The position numbers and the translations under genes were made by a program. The notes under the pieces are model-generated. The model worked only from the letters and a program-made list of their open reading frames with translations. It searched no databases and was not told the DNA's origin. A stretch of DNA of 64,000 nucleotides from NCBI GenBank assembly GCA_004297775.1, contig SCUE01000030.1, positions 62,001 through 126,000 of the forward strand. The letters run 5' to 3'. This document shows positions 44,006-53,248 of this stretch, piece after piece; the stretch's first letter is position 1, and each line of letters begins with the position of its first letter. Source of the stretch: Chloroflexota bacterium (GTDB lineage Bacteria > Chloroflexota > UBA6077 > FW602-bin22).

Positions 44006-44458
44006 TCACTTCGTGGTCGGAGCGGCGAGCGATTTCAGAAAGGCCGCTATCGCTTCGAGATCCGCGTCCTCGAGCGCACCGCTCGCGTAGGCGGGCATGC
44101 CGCCTGGTCCCCGGTCTGTCTTGGCTCGCAGGTCGGCGGCGTCGAAACCGATGATCGGTGGGCCAACGATGCCGCCGCGCCCTTCCAGACCGTGGCAGGC
44201 GGCGCAGCTCTGCCGAATCAGGAGGACCTTTCCGCGATCGATCTGGTCGTGTGTCTCCGACAACTCGACTCGGGCCTCGACTGGATGGCCGGCCGCTGGT
44301 GACCCGACGAACGCCAGACTTGTGCGGACGTACGACGGATCGAACCGCGGCATGAGGTTCGCGTGCGTGTAGGGACTTCGGGCGCCGATCGATAGAAGGA
44401 GTACGGCCAGAGCAACCACGACCATTGCCGCGATCGTCGGGAAGACCATCCTCTGCAT
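44006..44458 (-). CDS. Membrane-anchored c-type cytochrome, monoheme
   Basis: 150 residues. An uncleaved N-terminal helix (FPTIAAMVVVALAVLLLSIG) anchors the protein; the heme motif is RQSCAACHGLEGRGG near residue 85 and the axial Met is in RGPGGMPAYASGAL. The small class I fold ends with ADLEAIAAFLKSL. Last gene of the ferredoxin-NrfD-Ig gene set, so it probably accepts electrons from or delivers them to that membrane module. Confidence 0.88.
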   Translation of the reverse strand: MQRMVFPTIAAMVVVALAVLLLSIGARSPYTHANLMPRFDPSYVRTSLAFVGSPAAGHPVEARVELSETHDQIDRGKVLLIRQSCAACHGLEGRGGIVGPPIIGFDAADLRAKTDRGPGGMPAYASGALEDADLEAIAAFLKSLAAPTTK

Positions 44459-44515
44459 CGCCGAAACTCTCCTATCGGCCTAGCACGGCCAATCCGCTCG
44501 CGTCCATTCGCCAGA

Positions 44516-45226
44516 TCATTGAGGCGACGTGGAGTCGGGTCCAGCGCCCGCCGTCGGCGAAGGTACCGCCGGGCCGACGGTGATCGTCGCTACCCGAAAC
44601 ATCAGCGCGACCACATACGTGTAGAGCAGCCACACAATGGACAGAGCCATCGCGATCGGCCATCCGCTCAGCGGCGGTCCGAGCGTGGCCAGGTCAGCCA
44701 GGAACGCGAATGGCGGCGCAAGGCCGAGCATCTGTGGTCCCAACGGTGGCGGCGTATTCAGTCCAGGGATCTGGACTCCGGCGCGCTCGACATAGAGTTG
44801 TCGATCCGTGTCGGCGACGACCATCTCGGCGCGTGCCTTCGTTGGTCCGTGGCGTTCGTTGCCGCGGAACTCGGCCGAAATAACCCGCGGGCCGGTTTGC
44901 CTTGTCTCGTAGTGCGCCACCGCGAGTCCCTGGCTGTCCGTCGTCGCCTGAGCGACGACCACGTCGGAGCGCGCGTTGAGAAACCGGGACGGGTCTGTGA
45001 AGATGACGGCCGCGCCGGCGATTGGGTCGCCGGAATCATCGACCAAGCGGGCCTGGAGGGTTACTTGCTCGCCCAGTTCGGCGGTGGGCGGCGCGCCGAT
45101 TCCAATCACCGCCGCCGGCGGAGTCTGAGCAAACGTCGTCGTCGCCGTCGCCATCGTCAGGACCGCCACCAGTGCCACCGTGTTCGCCACGATCGACTGA
45201 GAGTGCCCGAACGTCCGCTGTGCCAT
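44516..45226 (-). CDS. Exported Ig-like domain protein with C-terminal membrane helix
   Basis: 236 residues from the ATG at 45226, which has an AAAGGAG ribosome site. Signal peptide (VANTVALVAVLTMATATTTF, ending FAQ), then one bacterial Ig-like domain (VTLQARLVDDSGDPIAGAAV ... AVAHYETRQTGPRVISAEF) and a C-terminal helix (MALSIVWLLYTYVVALMFRV). It starts inside the 3' end of the NrfD gene (70-base overlap) and precedes the cytochrome c gene. A structural or tethering subunit of the same complex is inferred. Confidence 0.75.
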   Translation of the reverse strand: MAQRTFGHSQSIVANTVALVAVLTMATATTTFAQTPPAAVIGIGAPPTAELGEQVTLQARLVDDSGDPIAGAAVIFTDPSRFLNARSDVVVAQATTDSQGLAVAHYETRQTGPRVISAEFRGNERHGPTKARAEMVVADTDRQLYVERAGVQIPGLNTPPPLGPQMLGLAPPFAFLADLATLGPPLSGWPIAMALSIVWLLYTYVVALMFRVATITVGPAVPSPTAGAGPDSTSPQ

Positions 45227-46680
45227 CGCGTACTCCTTTCGGCCGGGGTTTCGACTTCGTCGCCCCTGGCTTGTCCATTCACGGTCGCGCGGGGCAGCGG
45301 CTCCGGTCCCCGGTGTTCGGCCACTTCCCAGACGGAGATCATTGGAAACAACTTGGCGAAGAGGGAGATGAGCAGCGCGAACAGTGCGAAGGCTCCGGCC
45401 AGAACCGACCACTCGACCCACGTCGGCAGATAGTCCGCTGGCTCATACGCCATCAAGGGCACCCGAAAGCCCGCCACGACGATGACGTATCGCTCGATCC
45501 ACATCGCGACCAGAACGAGGACAGATGCCGTCACGATGCCGCCGATCGTTCGCGTCCGGGGACGCAGAACGATCAGCCCTGGCACGAGGAGGCCGCCGAA
45601 GATGTAGAACCAGAACAGGGGCGCGAATGGCCCGACCATCAATTGTTGGAAGTGAAAGGGCGTTTCGCCCGACATCTTGTAGCCGGTCGTTACGTATTCA
45701 GATAGGTTCATGTACGCCATAATCAGAGTGAACGCCGCCAGAAGGTAGCCGAGATTCACGAACTGCGTCTCGGTGATGTACTCCTCGAGATGCAGCAGCC
45801 GTCGTAGTACGGCCATCAGGACGATGATGGCGGCGATGCCGGAGAAGATTGCGCCGGCGACGAAGTAGGCTCCGAACACGCTGCTGTTCAAGGGATCCCG
45901 GAGCGTCATCGAGAAGATCCAGGACACCACCGTGTGCACCGAGACCGCGACCGGGATGATCACCACCATCATCACCGTCATTGCGCGTTCGAGTGCCTCG
46001 CGCTGGCCCGGAGAGTCGTGCCAGCCGAGGGCGGCGGCCGTGAAAAACCAGCGCCTCCAGCCCGGTGCGGAGCGCGCCAAGCGGTCCCGGCAGAGCGCGA
46101 AATCCGGGACCAGCGGCAGGAAGAGGTACAGGGCGCTTCCGGTCAGATACGTGCAGATCGCCAGAATGTCCCAGAGCAGGGGAGACTGCCAGCGACCGTA
46201 GACGATCATGTTCAAGACGCGGTCCGGTCGGCCCAAATCGATGATCGGGAACAGGGCTCCGACAATCAAGGCGACGACCGTGATGAATTCAGCCATGCGT
46301 GTGATCGACATCTGCCATCGGGCCTTGGTCGCTCGCAGGATGGCGGACAGCAACGTCCCAGCGTGGCTGATTCCGATGAAGAACACGAAGCTGGCGATGT
46401 ACAACCCCCACGAGATGCGGTCGCGCATCCCGGTCACGTAGAGACCGTCGCGGACCTGCGTGGAGTAGGCGTAGAGCGCCCAGGCGAGGACGCCGAGCAA
46501 GAATGCCAGCCACAGAACGTAGCGCCGACCGGATCCTGCCAATGGTCGCAGGGCGCGCTCCTCGAGGCGCGCCATCCAGGCCGGCGAGACGCCGCGTGGC
46601 CGCGCGACTGTGGAGGCGTTCCACGTCCGTGTCAACGAGTCCACGTCTTGCCTCCGTTGGGACTCTTCTTCCACGGCCAT
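45157..46680 (-). CDS. NrfD/PsrC-type polytopic membrane subunit
   Basis: 507 residues with ten or so membrane helices, of the polysulfide reductase NrfD family that exchanges electrons with quinones. Recognisable are SWGLYIASFVFFIGISHAGT near residue 90, ITRMAEFITVVALIVGALFP, and DPLNSSVFGAYFVAGAIFSG. It resembles the larger NrfD proteins of alternative complex III and related chains. The start is uncertain: the ATG at 46680 overlaps the ferredoxin gene by 49 bases, while a TTG at 46635 would give a TTGA overlap. The last ~25 residues are translated from sequence shared with the next gene. Confidence 0.88.
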   Translation of the reverse strand: MAVEEESQRRQDVDSLTRTWNASTVARPRGVSPAWMARLEERALRPLAGSGRRYVLWLAFLLGVLAWALYAYSTQVRDGLYVTGMRDRISWGLYIASFVFFIGISHAGTLLSAILRATKARWQMSITRMAEFITVVALIVGALFPIIDLGRPDRVLNMIVYGRWQSPLLWDILAICTYLTGSALYLFLPLVPDFALCRDRLARSAPGWRRWFFTAAALGWHDSPGQREALERAMTVMMVVIIPVAVSVHTVVSWIFSMTLRDPLNSSVFGAYFVAGAIFSGIAAIIVLMAVLRRLLHLEEYITETQFVNLGYLLAAFTLIMAYMNLSEYVTTGYKMSGETPFHFQQLMVGPFAPLFWFYIFGGLLVPGLIVLRPRTRTIGGIVTASVLVLVAMWIERYVIVVAGFRVPLMAYEPADYLPTWVEWSVLAGAFALFALLISLFAKLFPMISVWEVAEHRGPEPLPRATVNGQARGDEVETPAERSTRWHSGRSGTLSRSWRTRWHWWRS

Positions 46681-47579
46681 TGCGTGTGCTTGCGGCCGCG
46701 ACGGTTGGCATCCCGACCAACTCGTTCTCCGTGGCCGGGGACGTAGAAGACGCGCGGCTGCGTTCCCAGATGCTCCTTCAGTCGGTAGCTCGTGTTGGCG
46801 GAGAGGAATCGCGAGAGCGTGACGACGTCACGCCCGTTCGTCGCCAGATCTTCCTCGAGGTCGCCGAAGTAAATCGCGTTGTTGGGACAGGCCTGGGCAC
46901 AGAACGGCAGACGACCAGCCCGCGCCATATCCGGGCAGAAGTCGCACTTCATCACGGTGCCCTTTCGGGCCGGCGCCTGATGCTCAGGGCTGTACACCAT
47001 GTGCTCGGTCTCGGGCGGCAGCGTTGGCTCACCCCAATTGAAGAAACGCCGGTCGTAGGGGCAGGCCTCCATGCAGATGCGGCAGCCGATGCAGCGTTCC
47101 TGATCGATCAGCACGACACCCTCGGGGGTGGAGAACGTCGCCGCGACGGGACACACGTTGACGCAGGGCGGGTTCTGACACTGCTGGCAGGGCGTGGGGA
47201 TGAACTGTGTTCCGCCGCCCGGCAGCGGGGCCTCATAGGTCTCGATCCATTCCATCGGTTCGGGCGCGTAGTGCCCTTCGACGCAGGCGGCCGTGCACTG
47301 AGGCGGTTTGCCGACAGACTGGCAACCGTCGCACAGGCGAAGATCGATCACCATCGCCCAGCGCCGGAGCCTGGTTGGGCGGTCGCCGGCGGCCGACGGG
47401 GCGCTGGGAGCGGCCGCCTCGGCGCGCTCGCTCGCTCGCCCGGCCGCCAACAAGACGCCCACCGGGCTCAGAGCCGAAAGAGCCAGCATTCCCAGAAAGG
47501 CGCGACGCTTCGTGCCCCGGCCAGTCGATTCCGGAGTACCGCCGCCGAGGTCGGCTGGCGCCGGATCTTGCGTGTCCAT
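46632..47579 (-). CDS. Tat-exported 4Fe-4S ferredoxin (NrfC/HybA/PsrB-like)
   Basis: 315 residues. A Tat signal (TKRRAFLGMLALSALSPVGV) precedes a four-cluster ferredoxin: CDGC...PPQCTAAC, CQQCQNPPCVNVCPVAATFS, CIGCRICMEACPYDRRFF and CDFCPD...CAQACPNNAIYF. Such subunits wire a catalytic molybdopterin or other subunit to a NrfD membrane partner. It is the first gene of a four-gene set and no catalytic subunit gene is present. Outside-facing location is implied by the Tat signal. Confidence 0.92.
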   Translation of the reverse strand: MDTQDPAPADLGGGTPESTGRGTKRRAFLGMLALSALSPVGVLLAAGRASERAEAAAPSAPSAAGDRPTRLRRWAMVIDLRLCDGCQSVGKPPQCTAACVEGHYAPEPMEWIETYEAPLPGGGTQFIPTPCQQCQNPPCVNVCPVAATFSTPEGVVLIDQERCIGCRICMEACPYDRRFFNWGEPTLPPETEHMVYSPEHQAPARKGTVMKCDFCPDMARAGRLPFCAQACPNNAIYFGDLEEDLATNGRDVVTLSRFLSANTSYRLKEHLGTQPRVFYVPGHGERVGRDANRRGRKHTQWPWKKSPNGGKTWTR

Positions 47580-47683
47580 CTGCCAGCAACCCTACCGACC
47601 TCGGCTGACCATCACCTGACCGCCAGGTTCGGCTATCCGATCACTGTCCGACGAATCGCGCGGCACCGCGGTTCGGCCGCGAA

Positions 47684-48385
47684 TCAGGATTCGGTCGGTA
47701 TCTCCAGCCAGTAACCCACGCCCCGCCGGGTGTGGACGCGCGATGGTGTATCCCCAGCGGCCGCCAGCTTCCGGCGCAGGCGGCGGATCGCGGCGTGGAG
47801 CAGGTCGGCGTCACCCTCATAGCCAGGTCCCCAGACTCGTCGTAGAAGATCTTCGTGGACCAGCATCCGACCCGCGTTGACGGCCAGGTGATGGAGCAGC
47901 TTGTATTCGCCCGGGCTCAGGTCGACGTCGCGCCCGTGAAGCGCGACCCTCCGCTGCGCGAAATCGATCGTCAATCCGGCGCTGACGAATGGCGCCGGCA
48001 CGACCATTTCGGCGGCGTGCTGGGCGCGTCGCAGGACCGCTTCGACGCGCGCGAGGAGTTCCTCGGCGCCGAAGGGCTTCGTGACGTAGTCATCGGCGCC
48101 GAGGTGCAGACCGCGGACCTTGTCGAATTCATCGGACTTGGCCGTGAGCATGATGATTGGCACCAGGGAATACTCGCGGATGCGACGGCACACCTCGTAT
48201 CCATCCATATCAGGCAACATCAAGTCGAGGACGATCAGGTCAGGAGACTCGCGCTCCAGCAGGTTGAGGCCGGCCAGCCCATCGGCGGCGAGCAACACGC
48301 GGTAGCCGCGCCGAGCGAGGTTCAACTCGATCAATTCGCGATAACGCCGCTCGTCGTCGACGACCAGGACCAGAGGGCCGCTCAC
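47684..48385 (-). CDS. OmpR-family response regulator
   Basis: 233 residues from a GTG at 48385; the frame upstream to 48619 lies inside the kinase gene. Receiver: LVLVVDDERRYREL, Asp in LIVLDLMLPDMDGY, TAK switch and YVTKPF. The C-terminal OmpR-type winged helix has DLSPGEYKLLHHLAVNAGRM and RVHTRRGVGYWLEIP. It sits 43 bases after the kinase at 48429-50660 and 105 bases before the ferredoxin/NrfD set, which it probably controls. Confidence 0.9.
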   Translation of the reverse strand: MSGPLVLVVDDERRYRELIELNLARRGYRVLLAADGLAGLNLLERESPDLIVLDLMLPDMDGYEVCRRIREYSLVPIIMLTAKSDEFDKVRGLHLGADDYVTKPFGAEELLARVEAVLRRAQHAAEMVVPAPFVSAGLTIDFAQRRVALHGRDVDLSPGEYKLLHHLAVNAGRMLVHEDLLRRVWGPGYEGDADLLHAAIRRLRRKLAAAGDTPSRVHTRRGVGYWLEIPTES

Positions 48386-48428
48386 CGCGACTGTTCCTCG
48401 GCATAGCTCAAACGTCCCGCGAAGGGTC

Positions 48429-50660
48429 TCACGTTGCCGACCGGACCTTGCGGCGCGATGCGCGCCCGTTCGGCGGCGCGATGGGCAGCGTAAAGCAGAG
48501 CATTGCGCCAGGCGGCTCGCCCGCTGGTCGCCCCGGAGCCGGACTCTCGCACCAGATCCGGCCGCCATGCGCTTCGACGATTCCCTTGCAGATCGCGAGA
48601 CCGAGCCCGGTTCCGCCAATCTGTTGCGTTCGCGCCGTCTTCCCGCGGTGGAATCGCTCGAAGAGCCCTTCGCGATCCTCGACCGGGATGCCTGGACCCT
48701 GATCGGCGACGCACACCACGATCTCGCCGTCTCGTGCCTCGGCCTCGACCGTGATCGTCCCGCCTTCGGGAGCGTACTTCAGGGCATTTTCGAGAAGATT
48801 ATTCAGTACTTGTTGGACGCGGCGCGCGTCGGCCGCCACCAGTGGGAGGTGCGAGGACACCGTGTCTCGAAGCCGACGACCGCGGAGGCGCATACGCGCG
48901 AACTCGACCGCGGTCCGAACGATCGGCGCGAGTCGGATCGGCCGCGGCTCGATGCTGAGCGCCCGGGCGCCGATTCTGGACATGTCAAGCAAGTTGTCGA
49001 CCAGATCCCGCAATTCATCGCTGGCATCGACGATGACTTGCAGGCAGCGGCGCGTCGTCTCTTCGTCACGTGGCCCATCGGGCAGTAGCAAAGTGGTGGC
49101 ATATCCTTTGATGAAGCCGAGCGGGGTTCGAAGCTCGTGCGACACTGTCGCCAGGAACTCGTCTTTGAGACGGCTGACCTCCTCGTCGGCCGAGACGTCG
49201 CGCAAGACGTGGACCACGCCGATGGCCGTTCCACTGAGGTCTCGGATCGCCGAGCGCGTTGTCGCAACCGGCACCGGTCGTCCATCGCGCCGCTTGATCA
49301 CCTCCTTTGTCGCGGCCAGACTGACCAGCGGCGCCGTCGGATGGAGCGCACAATTGGTCTGGCAGACGCGAGACCCACGCGCATCGGCAAGCTCGATCGC
49401 TTGATGGCAAGGCCGGCCGAGGACATCCGCGGCGCGCCGGCCCGTAAGCGCCTCGGCGGCCGGGTTGAATTCGGTGATTCGGCACCGCGCGTCGGTTGTA
49501 AAGGTCGCGTCGGCCATGGAGCTGACGATTCCCTGGTAGCGACTCTTCTCGACGGCGAGAGCCTCGACCGCTTGCGACAGATCGCGCCGCATCTCATCGA
49601 AGGCCTCGGCCAGCGCGCCGACTTCTCCTTCTCCGATTCGAGGCACCGGAGTCGCGAGGTCGCCGGCCGCGATCCGCGCGCTGGCGAGAGTGAGGACGCG
49701 AACCGGACGCACAACACTGCGCGTGGTGGCCCAGACGAGCCCGAGTGCAACCAGGAGCGACAATCCGCCGGACAAAGCGATCTGTCCGAGCCAGCGGTTC
49801 GTGGAGGCCAGAAACTCGGCTTCTGAGCCGCCCAGCAGCAGGCCCCACTGCGCGTTCACCATCGGCACGAAGGCCATGACGTGCCGTTGACCGCGTTCGG
49901 CCGGATCTTCGTCGCCAATCGGCTCGGTGACACCCACGCCACTGGCGTTCAGCGCTTGCAGTCCTCGAAAGAATCCCGGGTGCTCGGCCGGCCCGAGTTC
50001 GCGGCCGGGCTCGGAAGAAACGATCACCTGTCCAGCCTGGTCTACGAGCTCAGCGTGGCCGGTTTCCCCGAGCTGTGACGTCGCGGCGATGAGACTGTGA
50101 AGAGCCGGGTGTCTCGGATCGATTGCCGCCCCGACCACTCCGATGGGTACGCCATCGTACCCGGGGACCGGAACCGCCAGGACGACGGTTGGGTGTCCGC
50201 CATAGCCCATTCCGTGGACCGTCGATGCATAGCGTGCGCCGGTTGCGAGGGGTTCCCGGACGTGCGCATAGGCCGACAGGTCAGCACCCGGATCTGACGA
50301 ATCGGGTGGTTCCGCCCAGATGAGGCGACCCGATCGGTCGGTCAGGAACACGCTGGCAACGAACGGTTCGGGACTGACGAGGAGATCGCGAAGGATGTGC
50401 CTCTGATCGCCGACATCATCGGTGGCGCCGGCGGCCATCGCGGCGGCGCGCTCCAACTGCTCGAACTGCTCTGCGATTTCGATATCGAGGAAGGACACGG
50501 TCAGTCGCGCGACGGCCAGACGTTCGTCGGCCGTGCGTTTCGCGTTATCGTCCGCCAGTCGCACGCCGAGCAGCCCGAACAGCGCAAAGAGGAGGACCAA
50601 TCCACCGGCGACGAGAAAGCCGATCTTCCGTCCTAGCGGCATGTCGAACCGACGCAACAC
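48429..50660 (-). CDS. Membrane sensor histidine kinase with Cache, HAMP and Cys-rich PAS domains
   Basis: 743 residues; the GTG at 50660 has GGAG ten bases upstream (ATG at 50642 is the alternative). First helix IGFLVAGGLVLLFALFGLLG, an extracellular Cache-type sensor (about 35-285), second helix GGLSLLVALGLVWATTRSVV, HAMP, then a PAS domain holding three cysteines (GRPCHQAIELADARG, VCQTNCALHP) that could sense redox state or bind a metal. HisKA has TVSHELRTPLGFIKGYATTL; HATPase has NLLENALKYAPEGG and GTGLGLAICKGIVEAHGG. Pairs with the regulator at 47684-48385. Confidence 0.92.
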   Translation of the reverse strand: MLRRFDMPLGRKIGFLVAGGLVLLFALFGLLGVRLADDNAKRTADERLAVARLTVSFLDIEIAEQFEQLERAAAMAAGATDDVGDQRHILRDLLVSPEPFVASVFLTDRSGRLIWAEPPDSSDPGADLSAYAHVREPLATGARYASTVHGMGYGGHPTVVLAVPVPGYDGVPIGVVGAAIDPRHPALHSLIAATSQLGETGHAELVDQAGQVIVSSEPGRELGPAEHPGFFRGLQALNASGVGVTEPIGDEDPAERGQRHVMAFVPMVNAQWGLLLGGSEAEFLASTNRWLGQIALSGGLSLLVALGLVWATTRSVVRPVRVLTLASARIAAGDLATPVPRIGEGEVGALAEAFDEMRRDLSQAVEALAVEKSRYQGIVSSMADATFTTDARCRITEFNPAAEALTGRRAADVLGRPCHQAIELADARGSRVCQTNCALHPTAPLVSLAATKEVIKRRDGRPVPVATTRSAIRDLSGTAIGVVHVLRDVSADEEVSRLKDEFLATVSHELRTPLGFIKGYATTLLLPDGPRDEETTRRCLQVIVDASDELRDLVDNLLDMSRIGARALSIEPRPIRLAPIVRTAVEFARMRLRGRRLRDTVSSHLPLVAADARRVQQVLNNLLENALKYAPEGGTITVEAEARDGEIVVCVADQGPGIPVEDREGLFERFHRGKTARTQQIGGTGLGLAICKGIVEAHGGRIWCESPAPGRPAGEPPGAMLCFTLPIAPPNGRASRRKVRSAT

Positions 50661-51145
50661 AGGACCACTCCACTGCGGGCCTCACGCTCGCTTGAAGCGC
50701 CGCCCGCGGCAACTCCGATTGTGGCGGACTTGATGCCGGCAGTCGGAATAGTACGACAAGGCCGTGTTTCGGAATGGCTGGCAGTCGGGGAAGACCTTGC
50801 CCCGGCGAAATCAGGAACGTCGCGGCTCAGACCACGCGCGGCACGAAAACAGTATCCTGCGTGCGTGTGCCGAGAGGGCCGGCGGTCAGCGAAGACGTCG
50901 CCTCGACGAACTCTGGAACGACGCCGCGCACCCAATCACGGCCGTGCCAACGGCGTTCGCCATCGTACCGGGCAGGACTCCGCGGAGTTGACCCGCTGTC
51001 GGGCACACGGAACGCTTGAGGCATTGACATCGATTTCGTTCTGCCGCCACACTCGGCACGCGTGTCCTCGCCATCCGGACACCTCTCCGACTGTTCTCCC
51101 AGAGGCTCGTGTGCCCAACTAAACCGAGGCAACGCCACCGCCGAC
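50661..51145. other. Intergenic region with a 42-base repeat copy
   Basis: No gene is supported in these 485 bases, although short frames on both strands look gene-like by GC bias. It separates two kinase/regulator units on the minus strand and must hold the promoter of the 50660 kinase; TTGTCG then TACTAT near 50750 on the minus strand is a weak candidate. A 42-base repeat lies at 50828-50869. Confidence 0.4.
50828..50869 (+). repeat. 42-base exact repeat, copy A
   Basis: The sequence starts CAGACCACGCGCGGCACGAA and ends CTGCGTGCGTGTG. It is identical to 61006-61047 over 42 bases, after which similarity fades (CGAGA and GGCC shared). Both copies lie in non-coding or pseudogene DNA within 210 bases of a sensor kinase start. 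Its orientation relative to the kinase differs between copies. Confidence 0.75.
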
Positions 51146-51802
51146 TCACCGTCGGCCGGTGCTCTCCTGACCGCGTCCGGCTTTCTGCGCGAGCAGGGCG
51201 GCTTCCAGGCGGCTGCGGACATGGAGCTTGGCCAAGATGTTCGTCATGTAGTGCTTAACCGTCTTCTCGGCCAGATGCAGCCGCCGGCCGATTTCGAAAT
51301 TACCCAGGCCAGCGGACGCCAACTCCAACACGTCGTGCTCGCGGCCAGTGAGCTCGCCGAGCGGATCCGCGGGCCGCGGCGCAGCCATCTCGTGGAGTAT
51401 GCGCATGGCCAGGGCAGGGGCGATGTAGACCTCGCCCGCGTAAACCTTCCGGATGACGGAAAGCAATTCGCGCGCCGAGATGCCTTTCAGGACATACGCC
51501 GATGCACCTGCCTTCAGCGCTGCGAGCACATCGTCTTCGTCCTCGGACACAGTCAACATCACGATCCTGGTCGTCGGGCACGCCGCGGCGATCTCCCGGG
51601 CGGCCTGGAGGCCGTCCCCCGGCATCTTGATGTCGAGCAGCGCCAGGTCCGGCAGATGCTCGCGCGCAAGCCGCGATGCTCCAGCCGCGTCCGCCGCCTG
51701 CCCGATGACCATGACGTCGACGTTCGCCTGCAGCGAATGGACGAGGCCCTCGAGGAAGAGCGGATGGTCGTCGGCGACGATCAGCCGGATCGCGTCGGTC
51801 AC
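51146..51802 (-). CDS. NarL/FixJ (LuxR-type) response regulator
   Basis: 218 residues. Receiver: LIVADDHPLFLEGLVHSLQA, Asp in LALLDIKMPG, MLTVSEDED and AYVLKG. The C-terminal LuxR helix-turn-helix has LTGREHDVLELASAGLGNFE and IGRRLHLAEKTVKHYMTNIL. It overlaps its kinase gene by 4 bases (ATGA). Likely controls genes near the divergent copper/heme operon. Confidence 0.92.
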   Translation of the reverse strand: MTDAIRLIVADDHPLFLEGLVHSLQANVDVMVIGQAADAAGASRLAREHLPDLALLDIKMPGDGLQAAREIAAACPTTRIVMLTVSEDEDDVLAALKAGASAYVLKGISARELLSVIRKVYAGEVYIAPALAMRILHEMAAPRPADPLGELTGREHDVLELASAGLGNFEIGRRLHLAEKTVKHYMTNILAKLHVRSRLEAALLAQKAGRGQESTGRR

Positions 51803-53241
51803 GCAGCCCGCGATCTTGTCAGTGGCCAGGCCGCACGGACGGTCGTGCCTTGTCCAGGCGCCGACTCCACCTGGAAGCTGCCACCCAGTAGTTCGGCTCG
51901 TTCCCGCATGCCGGCCAGTCCGAGGTGCTCGGCGGTACTGATCCCCTCAGGAACGAAGCCCGGCCCCCGATCCGACACTTGCAGACAGAGCCCCTCCGCT
52001 TCCGCCCATATGCGGGCGCGTACATCAAGTCCGCCGCCATGGCGGGATGCGTTGGCCAACGCCTCCTGGAGCGTGCGGAAGACGGCGATCTTGACTGGCA
52101 CCGGCGCCTGGGCTGGCAGTCCCGCCACCTCGACCTCGATCGGCGGGTTGCCGCGTCGTTCGTGGTCGCGGACGGCGCGCTCGACCACTTCGGCGAGCGA
52201 GACTCGGGTCAACTCGGGCAGGCGAAGCCCGGTGGAGATGGCGCGGATCTCCGCCAGGGCCTCGTACATCGCCTCGCGGACGGCCGCGAAGTCGTCGCCG
52301 ACCAGATCGCCGGTCGCGCAGCGTTCTTCTAGCTGGTCGAGCCGGAGCAATGCCAACGCCAGGTCCTGCGCCGGTCCATCGTGCAGGTCGGCGCTGATCC
52401 GCAGCAGGGCGCGCTCGTTGAGGGTGGTGGTGCTCTCGCCGGCCCGTCGCACGCGCTCGTGGAGATGCTGGTTCTGCTCCAGCAACTGGGACAGCTCCAC
52501 CACCTGCTGACGCAGGGCCGCCTGCTGGCCGGCGATCGTGCCGTTGGCGCTACCGACCAAGCCGGACAACAGGGCGTACATTATCCCGGTGGCCGCCACG
52601 ACCACGACCCACGACCGCAGCCGGGCGGCCGCGACCTCGCGATCGAGCGCATCGGGGAGCTGGTAGAACTCGGCGACAGCGAAGACGCGGCCCCCGCCCT
52701 CGTCGCGAATCGGAACGTACACCTCGAGCAGTCGGCTCCATCGCTCGCGCTCGTATTCGTTTTCCGGCGCCCGTAGGTCGCTGAAGCCGGCGACGACCTC
52801 GCCATTCAGGGCGCGGGTAAGTCGGTCCCCAATGTCGAAGCTTCGTCCGATGAGGGCACGGTCCGGACTGTACAGCACGGTGCCCTCTGGCACCCAGACC
52901 TTGAAGGCGACGATCCGCTGACCGAGCGACGTTCTGACTAGGAGACGGTCGAGCGCCGCGCTATCCGACTGGACGAGGAGCGGCTGGCGGAGCAGTGACT
53001 GGAGTTGCGGCGTGACAATGCTATCGACGTAGAGCGCAGTGACCGCGGCGGTGTGGCGGACCACGCTGGCCTCAATCTCCTGGCCGACCCAGGAGCCGAT
53101 GATGAGCATACCGACCACTAGGATGGTGAGAACGGCCAGACGGAACTGGCCAGCGAACGACAGCCAACGCGACATCCGCAACCCGGCCACGAGCCGATCA
53201 TAGAGGCCGCCGGCCCGCGGCGGAAGAGACCAACGACGCAA
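51799..53241 (-). CDS. NarX/DegS-type sensor histidine kinase
   Basis: 480 residues. First helix FRLAVLTILVVGMLIIGSWV, an extracytoplasmic sensor (about 55-215) and second helix SWVVVVAATGIMYALLSGLV, then a coiled coil. HisKA_3 holds the phospho-His in ISADLHDGPAQDLALALLRL; the HATPase has EALANASRHGGG and GLAGMRERAELLGGSFQVES. Divergent from the cupredoxin/cytochrome operon across a 202-base gap that contains an 18-bp inverted repeat, so the pair probably senses a ligand or redox change relevant to that operon. Confidence 0.92.
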   Translation of the reverse strand: MRRWSLPPRAGGLYDRLVAGLRMSRWLSFAGQFRLAVLTILVVGMLIIGSWVGQEIEASVVRHTAAVTALYVDSIVTPQLQSLLRQPLLVQSDSAALDRLLVRTSLGQRIVAFKVWVPEGTVLYSPDRALIGRSFDIGDRLTRALNGEVVAGFSDLRAPENEYERERWSRLLEVYVPIRDEGGGRVFAVAEFYQLPDALDREVAAARLRSWVVVVAATGIMYALLSGLVGSANGTIAGQQAALRQQVVELSQLLEQNQHLHERVRRAGESTTTLNERALLRISADLHDGPAQDLALALLRLDQLEERCATGDLVGDDFAAVREAMYEALAEIRAISTGLRLPELTRVSLAEVVERAVRDHERRGNPPIEVEVAGLPAQAPVPVKIAVFRTLQEALANASRHGGGLDVRARIWAEAEGLCLQVSDRGPGFVPEGISTAEHLGLAGMRERAELLGGSFQVESAPGQGTTVRAAWPLTRSRAA

Positions 53242-53248
53242 ACTCTAC

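Noticed and set aside
51062..52510. 482-residue plus-strand frame over the second kinase/regulator pair
   Set aside because: Ser/Arg-rich and without domains, while the opposite strand encodes clear receiver and kinase motifs.
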